A DNA stretch of 64,000 nt, from the NCBI RefSeq assembly GCF_024029435.1, contig NZ_CP097118.1, forward strand, positions 1,178,001 through 1,242,000, given 5' to 3'. Positions 54,832 through 61,538 of the stretch are shown piece by piece; the stretch's first letter is position 1; the number at the start of each line of letters is the position of its first letter. Source of the stretch: Fructilactobacillus hinvesii (GTDB taxonomy: Bacteria; Bacillota; Bacilli; Lactobacillales; Lactobacillaceae). Below the pieces are notes generated by a model that was given only the letters and a program-made list of their open reading frames with translations, had not been told where the DNA came from and searched no databases. The position numbers and the translations under genes are program-made.

Positions 54832-55127
54832 TTAGGCTGATAAATGCTTAATTGGTTTAATTTTGGTGTATTCATTAACGGAATCATCCAAGTTACGTAA
54901 ATCAACGGAATTTTGCATGTTTAAAAAGTAAGTTTCGCTAGCGCCCAAGTATTTAACTAACAGAATTGACGTATCCAAACTGATTTTTCCCGATTATGCA
55001 GGATATCCTGAATTCTAGAGGTCGGTACAGCAATGTCTCTTGCCAACTTTAAAGCTGAAAGTTTGTAGGGAATCATGAACTCTTCTTTTAAAATATCCCC
55101 CATCGTGATTTTTACTGCATCATTCAT
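54832..55127 (-). pseudogene. HigA/VapI-type antitoxin, frameshifted
   Basis: Reading from ATG at 55127: MGDILKEEFMIPYKLSALKL and DIAVPTSRIQDILHNR match HigA-family HTH antitoxins. The frame breaks in a run of five A (54984-54988); shifting by one base restores ISLDTSILLVKYLGASETYF and a full-length end at 54832. No HigB-type toxin gene is next to it. A palindrome CCTA...TAGG (55141-55157) upstream may be its operator. Solitary degraded antitoxin outside the island. Confidence 0.75.
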
Positions 55128-55192
55128 AGTAGTTCACCATCCTAATGATAATATAGGTTTATTAATTATAAATAGCTGATTTGGTCAAATCG

Positions 55193-55313
55193 GGTTACCA
55201 TTTGACCGAAAAACAGCGAAAACCAGTGAAACCCAAGGTAGCAAAAAAGCCCGAAATAACGGGCTTTTGAAGACTTATGAAATTCTGTGAAAACAGGTAA
55301 TTGGGTATACTGG
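55193..55313. repeat. Left direct repeat of the island (attachment site, 121 bp)
   Basis: Identical to 63455-63575 except one base (G at 55253, T at 63515). Its last 12 bases TGGGTATACTGG are the 3' end of the tRNA-Gln gene; the rest is the tRNA downstream sequence with its terminator (AAAAGCCCG/CGGGCTTTT). Confidence 0.92.
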
Positions 55314-55375
55314 TTTCAAATTACTATCAGCCAAACCCTTATCAGTAAGGGATTAGGCGGGTTGCTTAATTTTCT

Positions 55376-55394
55376 GGTTACCAAATTGGTTACC
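55376..55394. repeat. GGTTACC pair, candidate integrase arm sites (left)
   Basis: GGTTACC at 55376-55382 and 55388-55394, period 12 bp. The same pair with the same period is at 63443-63461, and a single copy lies at 55193. Confidence 0.6.
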
Positions 55395-55454
55395 ATTTTA
55401 ATTTTATAAACATATTACGAGATAGACTAAAAAAATAGCTTGGGGGCATGAAAC

Positions 55455-55492
55455 AAATGGCACTGCTGATTAATTCAGTGGTGTTTTTTTGT
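55455..55492 (+). terminator. Terminator-like hairpin near the left end
   Basis: CACTG, ten-base loop, CAGTG, GTG then seven T on the plus strand. No plus-strand gene precedes it. Confidence 0.5.
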
Positions 55493-55591
55493 GCCTAATC
55501 TCATCCGCAGCATGTAGATAGCTATATGACGGCTGAATTACTAGCCTACTAAACTACGCACCTAAATTCTCCGGTGTTAATTGCAAACATG

Positions 55592-56183
55592 CGCGGACTT
55601 TTCGCGGTTCTTAACTCACTGCTGAAAATTAAGCCATGACACCGCCCCACTTTTGTACATATCTAGCTAATAGCCTCTTATTCTGACGGATGATTTTTTA
55701 GCTATCACATTTCCTCAGTTTTGAGGGAATCTCGTTAGTAGCGATCATGTTCTTAATACTCCGTTTTTAGCAGTAACCCCAGTTTAGTTATAATCATCCG
55801 ACTAGCCCCAAATGAACTGCCAACATCTGCCCAATTTTGGGCACATCTTTTTAGTGTTCTCTGTATTTTCACTGCATAATTTTAAGCAGTGAGATATTTA
55901 GTTAGTTTTGGATATAGATAAATCCGACTGCACAATTTTGAGCAGTCGAAATATTCTAATAACTTGATCAAAGGACAGCCGAAAATTAGGCAGTCAACAT
56001 CCCCCCAGAATTGGGGACAACTACGAACTTTTTCGCCTGTCTTTTTAACGGTTAATTCCCACTGCGATATTTTGCGCAGTCAAAGACCTAATACGGCAAA
56101 ACAACGTCCCAGCTAAAGACTATTAACGTAAAAAGGTGGTCTAATTTAGCCAAAATTGCCTAAATGCACAAGTTCAAACTTGG
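55592..56183. repeat. Hairpin series, left block
   Basis: Inverted repeats with different stems around an AATTTT/AGTTTT/AAAATT centre: 55592-55607 (CGCG), 55711-55729 (TTCC/GGAA), 55828-55843 (TGCCCA/TGGGCA), 55870-55891 (CACTGC/GCAGTG), 55926-55947 (GACTGC/GCAGTC), 55974-55995 (GAC.GCC/GGC.GTC), 56003-56016 (CCCC/GGGG), 56061-56080 (ACTGCG/CGCAGT), 56144-56165 (ATTTAG/CTAAAT), 56168-56183 (CAAGT/ACTTG). Confidence 0.75.
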
Positions 56184-56431
56184 TTAGCGCCCTGAACCTT
56201 AACAAAACCTAACAAATGACAAAGTTAAACCCTATTTAGAGCTAGCGACCTAAATAAAAAACCGAGCATTTCCTAACATCATCCGCTAACAGCAACTAGC
56301 AATTAGTAGTTGAGCATCCTCTGAAATAATCTTAGTAAATCTTGGTATATGTCATGAAATGTCAGCATTTGCAAGTATTGGCGCCATGTTCTAAATCTCT
56401 ATTTAATGCGATATATCAGTATTCTTTGGCA

Positions 56432-56490
56432 TTGCAACGCGTTGCACTTTTGTTGCAAAGTGTTGCAACGTTGCGTTGCACTTGTTGCAT
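56432..56490. repeat. GTTGCA repeat cluster
   Basis: GTTGCA at 56441, 56452, 56462, 56475 and 56484, a GTTGCG at 56470 and an inverted copy at 56432; spacing mostly 8-11 bp. Two more copies are at 56565 and 56575. Possible iterons or protein-binding sites. Confidence 0.7.
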
Positions 56491-56598
56491 ATCCAATAAC
56501 CCTAATTAAGCCATCAACCACGCCTATTACAGCTATTTAAGCACTAATTAGGCCATTAGCGAGCGTTGCAACGTGTTGCACTACTAACCAACCCTAAT

Positions 56599-56847
56599 AA
56601 AGGGGTCGCAAATCACGACCCCCTTTAATCTTTAAAGGATGAGCAAAACGTTCACCCCTTGCTATTAATAAGGGGGTTCCAAAACGGACCCCCTTTAAAC
56701 ACTGATTATTAGCAAACTAAATAGCTAGCAAATTCCACCAGCTTATAGGGGTCTTCAAAATAGAGACCCCCTACATACCTAATTAGTAATCTAGGTGGGT
56801 AAGTAATCATTAGCGGACTATTTAGGGGTAGCCAAAACAGCCACACC
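56599..56847. repeat. Hairpin series, right block (CAAA loops)
   Basis: 56599-56626 (AAAGGGGTCG, loop CAAATCA, CGACCCC), 56635-56660 (AAGG.TGA/TCA.CCTT, CAAAAC in the loop), 56669-56694 (AAGGGGGT.CC/GGACCCCCTT, loop AAAAC), 56746-56773 (TAGGGGTCT/AGACCCC.TA, loop with CAAAAT), 56823-56847 (GGGGT.GC/GC.AC.CC, loop CAAAACA). Stems differ; loops are similar. Confidence 0.75.
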
Positions 56848-56950
56848 GTAATCAGCTAATAGTAGCGATTCTTCACCACCACCTTTATTACTATTAGTAT
56901 TTATTTCTTTTGGTACTTATTAGTGTCTGATTTTCCTATATACGTTTTTT

Positions 56951-56975
56951 GAACATAGGATTATCGAACATAGGA
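56951..56975. repeat. Direct repeat GAACATAGGA x2
   Basis: Two perfect 10-bp copies at 56951-56960 and 56966-56975, period 15 bp, about 90 bp downstream of the ArpU gene. A nearby hairpin CGTCG/CGACG is at 57011-57027. Confidence 0.6.
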
Positions 56976-57064
56976 ACATTAAACAAAATTTAATCAGTTC
57001 TAGCTAATAGCGTCGTGAATTGCGACGGTTTCTAACTACAACTAAACCAAGTCATCTAACGGGA

Positions 57065-57484
57065 TCATTTATAAACATGTAAATCAACTTCAACAAAGGC
57101 ATCCGCAAAATCCAAAAGCGCCTGCTTCTTTAGCTGATAAAAACGAGTTTTTGAGTACCCAAGGTTAGCAATCACCTGCCAAGGTTGAAGCTGTTTAACG
57201 TACAGACCAAAGAGAATTGTTTTACTAGGTTCATTACATGAACTAATCGCGTCAACCACTGCGGTTACAAGTCTTTCCGCTTCCAGTTTTCTAACTATGC
57301 GTTCCTCGTTAGTATTGCCAACTGGTTTGCTAGTAGGTACGGATGATAAGCTAGGGGATTTTAAGCTAACTAAATTTAGCCCCGATAATAAAATCAATCT
57401 CGGCAATTTCTTTTGTAAAAATCGTTTAGCCTGTTGCTGTGTTGCACTGGTATTAATCTCATAATCTAAAAAAGCTAAATCCAT
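57065..57484 (-). CDS. ArpU-family phage transcriptional regulator-like protein
   Basis: 139 residues. The second half has the ArpU/late-gene-activator pattern: ERIVRKLEAERLVTAVVDAI, then ILFGLYVKQLQPWQVIANLG and YSKTRFYQLKKQALLDFADA, a sigma-like HTH. The N-terminus is variable. In phages, ArpU-type proteins sit at the end of the early region and control late genes; here no late genes follow, so it may act on a helper phage or the non-coding region. Moderate confidence. Confidence 0.65.
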   Translation of the reverse strand: MDLAFLDYEINTSATQQQAKRFLQKKLPRLILLSGLNLVSLKSPSLSSVPTSKPVGNTNEERIVRKLEAERLVTAVVDAISSCNEPSKTILFGLYVKQLQPWQVIANLGYSKTRFYQLKKQALLDFADAFVEVDLHVYK

Positions 57485-58059
57485 GAGTACACTCTCCTAT
57501 CACTGCTAATAATTGCCGTTTTTAGTAACTGCCCTATCTGCCCTTAATTATGAGCTAGTATTCAAACGCTCATTTTTAAGCTCTAAGCCATTTTACTATC
57601 TAGCAAGGTAATTAATCTAATGAATAACTAGAACGCTTGTTTGCCTGCTAAATTTAACGATTTTTGCTATTAACCGATTCATTAACTGATCGTAATTAAG
57701 CGGATGCTCTGCGCTAGCTTCTCATCCCTTAAAAACATGGTTTCTAAGCCAACTAATAACTAGCATCCGCTCTAGGGGCTTTATTTTAGATTAGTTAGAT
57801 CAGTTGCTAACTAGATACCTGCCACGCTGTTTTGACGGGTTAGCTAAGCTACTAATAGCTAATAGCAGGTGGTTAAACCATCGTTTTAAGGCGTTCAGTT
57901 TTGTTTACAGTTAGGCAGATAAACCATATTTTAGCCCGGTCAGCTCCTCGCTCCCTGCGCCCTTTACTGTTCTTCTTATTTATTGGCGAAGCCTCCCCCT
58001 TTTTTCTTCCCTGCTTTAGTCACTGCTCTATTAACTTATTTATTAAGTTATTTATTATG

Positions 58060-58200
58060 TCTGCAATTTTCGTGATACCTAATCACGATTCTTGCTATAC
58101 CCCATCACAATAATTGCCATATGTATCACAATTCTTGCTATACCTATTGCAATTATTGCCATACGTTTGCCTACTTAATTGCAATAAACGTGATACGTAA
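58060..58200. repeat. Iteron array, about 21-bp period
   Basis: Direct copies start at 58082, 58104, 58125 and 58146 with a consensus like ATCACAATTMTTGCYATA; two inverted copies flank them (TATCACGAAAATTGC near 58062-58080, TATCACGTTTATTGC near 58178-58197). The 21-22 bp spacing keeps copies on one helix face, as in iterons bound by Rep proteins. Confidence 0.75.
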
Positions 58201-58533
58201 GTGGAATATTTTACTACTTATTAAATAACCGTATAACATAGTAGTAATTAGCTATAAATGCCTATATATTGGGGTTCATTACTTACATACGGGCATACCC
58301 TCACCGCATATTAGGGCATACTCCCCGCGTGTCAGTGAACAGACGACTTGGCCATTTTGACCAGACACGCTAATTACTTTAGTAGAGCGGTTTTGTTGGT
58401 ATGATACGATGCTAGTATCATTTTGCTACTATGCGATGGGTGTGGGTCGACGATCAACCCAAAATGGGCCGACGGAGTTATTAACTATTTTTAAAACGAG
58501 ATTAACAACGGTTAAATACTCTAATACTCGATA

Positions 58534-58583
58534 GCAAAAAAATAAGGTAACATAGTACATGAGCTTAGTACCGTGTTACCTAG
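58534..58583 (-). terminator. Terminator after the rep-like operon
   Basis: AGGTAACA..GTAC pairs with GTAC..TGTTACCT, followed by TATTTTTTT on the minus strand. Confidence 0.88.
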
Positions 58584-58594
58584 TTTAATATCAA

Positions 58595-58995
58595 TCAATA
58601 AAGGGGAGACCCTTTTTTATTTTTCAGATTATCAAATAACCTTTTTATAAGCGGATGAATGTAAATTTTTCTCCTAGTAGTAGTTATATCACCATATTCA
58701 AAGCTGTTTTCTTTATAGATATAACCAAGTCTTTCTAGTTTGCTAAGTGAATAACCAATCATCCGTTTAGAGCGCCCTGTTTGCTTCGCTAACATTCTAT
58801 CAGTTGCATAACAATAATGGCGCTGATTATCTGCCAAGCTAACTATTTTAGATAACAAAATCTTATCATCACCACTTAAATGCGTAACTTGTTGGAGGGA
58901 TGCGGGTACTCTTACAAAAGTATCGTGATCATTAACATTTATATAACTAGTAATATTTCTATTTTTACTAGCAAAATATTCTTCTCTTTTTTCAT
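58595..58995 (-). pseudogene. HTH_36-type DNA-binding protein with apparent frameshift
   Basis: The frame ending at 58595 encodes an HTH_36-like domain (SGDDKILLSKIVSLADNQ, ATDRMLAKQTGRSKRMIGYS, LERLGYIYKE). It is open upstream to near the ATG at 58995 but in another frame: ATG is followed by six A (58987-58992), and one more A would join them into a protein of about 133 residues (MKKREEYFASKN...). Either a true frameshift mutation, slippage, a sequencing error, or an internal TTG start giving an 87-residue protein. Last gene of the early operon. Confidence 0.6.
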
Positions 58996-59021
58996 TATCA
59001 ACGATGATAAACTCCCCCTAA

Positions 59022-59648
59022 CTATTCCCAACCCTCTTTTTCCAGCTGGCGTTGTTTATAGTATTCCGCTTCTTGCTCGTCTACGTCTGCTTTAGTTTGT
59101 ATTGATGGGTCATCTAACCACTTTTCAGCAATAGAATTAGCGTAAAGCATTATCTCAATGGGGTTATTAATACTCTGGTCTAGGGCTTTGCTAATTGCGT
59201 AATTAATAGCCCAATTCGGTAACTCGTAGTAGTGCTTGAAAAGATGGATTAAATCCTTAGTTAGCTTCTTCCCCGTACATAATTCAAAGTAATAAGGCGC
59301 TGGTAGATTCAGCACTTCCTCACTGTCTAACCGTTTGCTATATAGGCGTTTAATATCCTTAAAAACGGCCTTGGCAAGTTCTAAGGTGTAGACGTTGCCA
59401 TTATGTCCGCCCTGCCGTTTCTTAGATAGATAACCGGCTGCGATTAGGTCATTTTGGTATTTAAAGAACGTTTTGGGCGTCATTTGTAGCATCTCGCATA
59501 GTTCTTGCACCGTAGCAGTACATTTATACTCATCACCAGCTAACGAGCTTAGAACGTCATAGATGGCGATGGCTTGAAACCCGATTCTGCTATCTTTGCT
59601 AAGCCGGGCAAAAGTATAACCGTAATTAATTGGCTTTAGTTCTGCCAT
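59022..59648 (-). CDS. Replication initiator-like winged-helix protein
   Basis: 208 residues. N-terminal winged helix (about 18-85: FQAIAIYDVLSSLAGDEYKC, MTPKTFFKYQNDLIAAGYLS) followed by a helical part with WAINYAISKALDQSINNP and IMLYANSIAEKWLDD that resembles the DnaD/DnaB_2 module of phage initiators. Its start overlaps the preceding gene by 23 bp. Probably initiates replication of the element, perhaps at the iterons 0.8 kb downstream. Family assignment is tentative. Confidence 0.6.
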   Translation of the reverse strand: MAELKPINYGYTFARLSKDSRIGFQAIAIYDVLSSLAGDEYKCTATVQELCEMLQMTPKTFFKYQNDLIAAGYLSKKRQGGHNGNVYTLELAKAVFKDIKRLYSKRLDSEEVLNLPAPYYFELCTGKKLTKDLIHLFKHYYELPNWAINYAISKALDQSINNPIEIMLYANSIAEKWLDDPSIQTKADVDEQEAEYYKQRQLEKEGWE

Positions 59649-59907
59649 GGATCCGTACCCCCGTTATATTTTCTGTTAAGTTATCTAAAGTAGCCCCTAG
59701 ATCAGAAGAACCTCTTTCGATAATCATTGATTTTTCAGCAATCACTTTTAATAAGTTCATGATATGGTAAACGCTGGTTGCGTTATCTGCGTTGCTTTGG
59801 ATAATATCAGTTAGTGAGTTGATAGCTAGATTAGCAAGTGAATTAACTACATCCGCATCATCGCCAATACTATTATTCTGCTTAATCATTTCTTTTTTAT
59901 TCATCAT
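59626..59907 (-). CDS. Hypothetical protein
   Basis: 93 residues, mostly helical, acidic/neutral with DVVNSLANLAINSLTDII and SVYHIMNLLKVIAEKS; C-terminus basic. No family recognised. RBS GAGAGG upstream of ATG. Its start overlaps the stop of the 51-residue ORF by 4 bp, and its end overlaps the initiator-like gene, so translation is likely coupled. Confidence 0.6.
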   Translation of the reverse strand: MMNKKEMIKQNNSIGDDADVVNSLANLAINSLTDIIQSNADNATSVYHIMNLLKVIAEKSMIIERGSSDLGATLDNLTENITGVRIHGRTKAN

Positions 59908-60059
59908 CCGTTTACCTCTCTCTTTTTAATTACGCGCCTAATCCTGCTATAATTAAAAAGGCTTGAACAAGCCAACAACGCATTTTTAAACGTTTTAAGT
60001 AGTCCGCAACTCGCCAAAGTAATGCGGGCTATTTTTGTTACCTTGCCTAGCCTTTTCAT
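59904..60059 (-). CDS. Small basic peptide, hypothetical (51 aa)
   Basis: Starts MKRLGKVTKIARITLASCGL at ATG 60059 with AGGGAG nine bases upstream, ends in a stop that overlaps the next start (ATGA type). It is short and strongly basic. The good SD and tight gene overlap support translation; no homology recognised. Confidence 0.5.
   Translation of the reverse strand: MKRLGKVTKIARITLASCGLLKTFKNALLACSSLFNYSRIRRVIKKREVNG
59945..60040 (+). ncRNA. Candidate small antisense RNA
   Basis: Plus strand: extended -10 TGCTATAAT (59945-59953), a hairpin GGCTTG-AA-CAAGCC just downstream, and a terminator-like AGTCCGCA...TGCGGGCTATTTTT ending about 60037. No -35 seen. It would be antisense to the 51-aa ORF and the leader of the rep operon. 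On the minus strand the same hairpin is followed by TTTTT and could act as an attenuator. Low confidence. Confidence 0.3.
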
Positions 60060-60085
60060 TGTTACTAACTCCCTTGCTTAGCTCT

Positions 60086-60688
60086 CTATTGGTCTAAATA
60101 GTCAAAGCTGAATCTAATTTCTTGATAGCTATATCCACTAGCCAACCGGTTAGCGATTTTCAGCTTTACCTCATTAACCCTCTTAATCTGTTTATCGCTT
60201 AAAAAGTTAGTAATCACCTTACCACTCGGGATATTTAGCTGTTTTCTTAATTGCTTGGCATTCTTGCCCGTTGCAACCTTATAAGCCAAATCAAAATACT
60301 TTTGATAGTCATCCTCACCGGCTTTGTGTACCGCCTTGCGTAATCGTTTATTAACGGATGCCGTTGTAGTGTCCTTAGTGTTATTTCTTTGGATCCTGAA
60401 CACTAATTTAACTAGTTCCGTACTGAAATTAGCTACAATGCCCGTTGATCGCATGAATACCACTAATAGAGTTGCCTGTGCTGGGTTAAATAGATAAACC
60501 TTTCTCCCTTGGGCATCATAGCGGAAATGTAAAATATCTCTACTAACATTTTTTAACTCTTTGGCATGACGCCTAACCAGTTGCAATAACGCCGGATGCG
60601 AAAGATCTAGGATAGTTTCTAATTCATCAGAACTAATATAGCCCTCTCGTTGCTTGCTCAATCGTTTAAATAATTGGCTTGTTGCCAT
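60086..60688 (-). CDS. Rha-like phage regulatory protein
   Basis: 200 residues. The central part VYLFNPAQATLLVVFMRSTG and ANFSTELVKLVF resembles the Rha family (phage regulators/antirepressors), where the corresponding segment reads as NEKQATLL...VVEFKEALV. The N-terminus has a DNA-binding-like YISSDELETILDLSHPALLQ. C-terminal half is not recognised. It may act as antirepressor of the XRE repressor. Tentative. Confidence 0.55.
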   Translation of the reverse strand: MATSQLFKRLSKQREGYISSDELETILDLSHPALLQLVRRHAKELKNVSRDILHFRYDAQGRKVYLFNPAQATLLVVFMRSTGIVANFSTELVKLVFRIQRNNTKDTTTASVNKRLRKAVHKAGEDDYQKYFDLAYKVATGKNAKQLRKQLNIPSGKVITNFLSDKQIKRVNEVKLKIANRLASGYSYQEIRFSFDYLDQ

Positions 60689-60812
60689 GGTTTTTTACCC
60701 CCCTTTTATCATCCTTACCGCGTAATTCTTCGAACCAGTATGCAAATACGGTTAAATTAATCGAAGCGGAAATAGTTAGTAGCAAAAACAACCAATTTAT
60801 TAATACCGTCAT
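60666..60812 (-). CDS. Small single-span membrane protein (48 aa)
   Basis: ATG at 60812 with GGGGGTGAGG upstream, a hydrophobic helix (about residues 2-26: INWLFLLLTISASINLTVFA) and a basic tail. It overlaps the start of the Rha-like gene by 23 bp. Such tiny membrane ORFs are common in phage early regions. Function unknown. Confidence 0.55.
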   Translation of the reverse strand: MTVLINWLFLLLTISASINLTVFAYWFEELRGKDDKRGVKNHGNKPII

Positions 60813-60858
60813 AACCTCACCCCCTTTCAATAGCTATAAAACCTAATTACATATGTTT

Positions 60859-60888
60859 GGCCACCCTTTTAATTGGGTGGTCTTTTTT
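60859..60888 (+). terminator. Plus-strand terminator between excisionase-like and membrane ORFs
   Basis: GGCCACCC pairs with GGGTGGTC, followed by TTTTTT on the plus strand. No plus-strand gene lies upstream, so it may stop an antisense transcript. Confidence 0.65.
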
Positions 60889-60909
60889 AGTTAAAGCGTG
60901 CCCCCAGCT
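60889..60909. repeat. 21-bp repeat, copy 1
   Basis: AGTTAAA-G-CGTGCCCCCAGCT; the same sequence with T in the variable place is at 62231-62251. Confidence 0.8.
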
Positions 60910-60925
60910 TTGCTATGTTAGTAAT

Positions 60926-61132
60926 TTATCTAGTGTGTTCATCCCAAAACTTTTTAGCATTGGTTTTGCTGATTCGCTTAACGTTCCCGATTGTAGTTAC
61001 TGGTAAGCCTTGTTTGATGAACTTGTACAAAGTGTTGTAGCTTCCAATATTAAAATATTGAAGCGCCTGCTTATAATTCATGCTTTCCGGAAGCTCTGCC
61101 CTGTCTTTAGAAATATCTTTAGTAATCATCAT
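60926..61132 (-). CDS. Excisionase-like DNA-binding protein, paralogue 2
   Basis: 68 residues. MNYKQALQYFNIGSYNTLYK and KRISKTNAKKFWDEH form a MerR/excisionase-type winged HTH. It is similar to the upstream 70-residue gene over 40 residues, a tandem duplication. It may have diverged to excise the element or to regulate transcription. Confidence 0.65.
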   Translation of the reverse strand: MMITKDISKDRAELPESMNYKQALQYFNIGSYNTLYKFIKQGLPVTTIGNVKRISKTNAKKFWDEHTR

Positions 61133-61147
61133 CCGCTACCCTTTCTT

Positions 61148-61360
61148 TTACCTAGCAACTTGAGATTTTGCGTTATCTTCCATGAACTTACGAGCATCCG
61201 TTTTGCTAATCCGCTTGCTACCGCCTACTACAGTAACTTTTAAGCCTTTAGCAATGAATTTATACAGCAAGTTATAACTACCAATATTCAAAAATTGGCA
61301 CGTCTGATAATAATTCATATACTCCGGCAATTGATTCTCTGGTAATGGTTTAATAGTCAT
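61148..61360 (-). CDS. Excisionase-like DNA-binding protein, paralogue 1
   Basis: 70 residues from ATG at 61360 (GGGAGG nine bases upstream; an ATG at 61369 abuts the SD). HTH_17-like sequence MNYYQTCQFLNIGSYNLLYK and GGSKRISKTDARKF. First gene of the minus-strand operon, next to the operator region, the typical place for xis or a Cro-like regulator. Confidence 0.65.
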   Translation of the reverse strand: MTIKPLPENQLPEYMNYYQTCQFLNIGSYNLLYKFIAKGLKVTVVGGSKRISKTDARKFMEDNAKSQVAR

Positions 61361-61385
61361 GTTTACCATCCTCCCTAATTAAAAA

Positions 61386-61491
61386 ACGTATTTTTACGTA
61401 ATCACAGATTAAATAAAAAACGCAATTACGCGTAATTTAATTTTATATTACTTCGTTTTATTTTTCAATATTTAACGTAATTTTGCGTAAT
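61386..61491. promoter_or_regulatory. Operator region with three 17-bp sites
   Basis: Sites at 61386-61402, 61420-61436 and 61475-61491 follow ACGYAWTTWNNCGTAAT, each holding two CGYAWT half-sites ten bases apart. They overlap the divergent promoters and are likely bound by the XRE repressor. Confidence 0.65.
61440..61468 (-). promoter_or_regulatory. Predicted promoter of the leftward early operon
   Basis: Minus strand TTGAAA (61463-61468), 17-bp spacer, TAAAAT (61440-61445), between the second and third operator sites. Confidence 0.65.
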
Positions 61492-61512
61492 TTAATTTTT
61501 AAATGCTATAAT
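61483..61512 (+). promoter_or_regulatory. Predicted promoter of the repressor gene
   Basis: TTGCGT (61483-61488), 18-bp spacer, extended -10 TGCTATAAT (61504-61512). The -35 overlaps the third operator site, allowing autoregulation. Confidence 0.65.
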
Positions 61513-61538
61513 TCTAAAAAGGTTAGGAGGTGTTTAAA

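Larger units (their letters stand above)
55314..57064. other. 1.75-kb non-coding region with hairpin series
   Basis: No convincing open reading frame on either strand. Contents: GGTTACC pair (55376-55394), a terminator-like hairpin (55455-55492), a series of short hairpins (55592-56183 and 56599-56847), a GTTGCA cluster (56432-56490, plus two copies at 56565-56580) and a 10-bp direct repeat GAACATAGGA (56951 and 56966). It may be an origin or packaging region, or it may encode a structured RNA. Confidence 0.7.
57485..58594. other. 1.1-kb non-coding region with iterons
   Basis: No supported gene. It holds an iteron array (58060-58200), inverted repeats GCGTGTC/GACACGC (58327-58370) and ATGATAC/GTATCAT (58401-58421), and a terminator at its right end. 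Candidate replication origin of the element. Confidence 0.65.

Noticed and set aside
55592..56847. CRISPR array
   Set aside because: Repeats are palindromes with differing stems and irregular spacing, not identical repeats with unique spacers; no cas genes are present.
57901..58113. 70-codon plus-strand open frame in the non-coding block
   Set aside because: No convincing RBS, opposite to the operon, unusual composition and overlap with the iteron array; not supported.
58880..59095. 71-codon plus-strand open frame
   Set aside because: Opposite the initiator-like and HTH genes, no RBS, no recognisable features.
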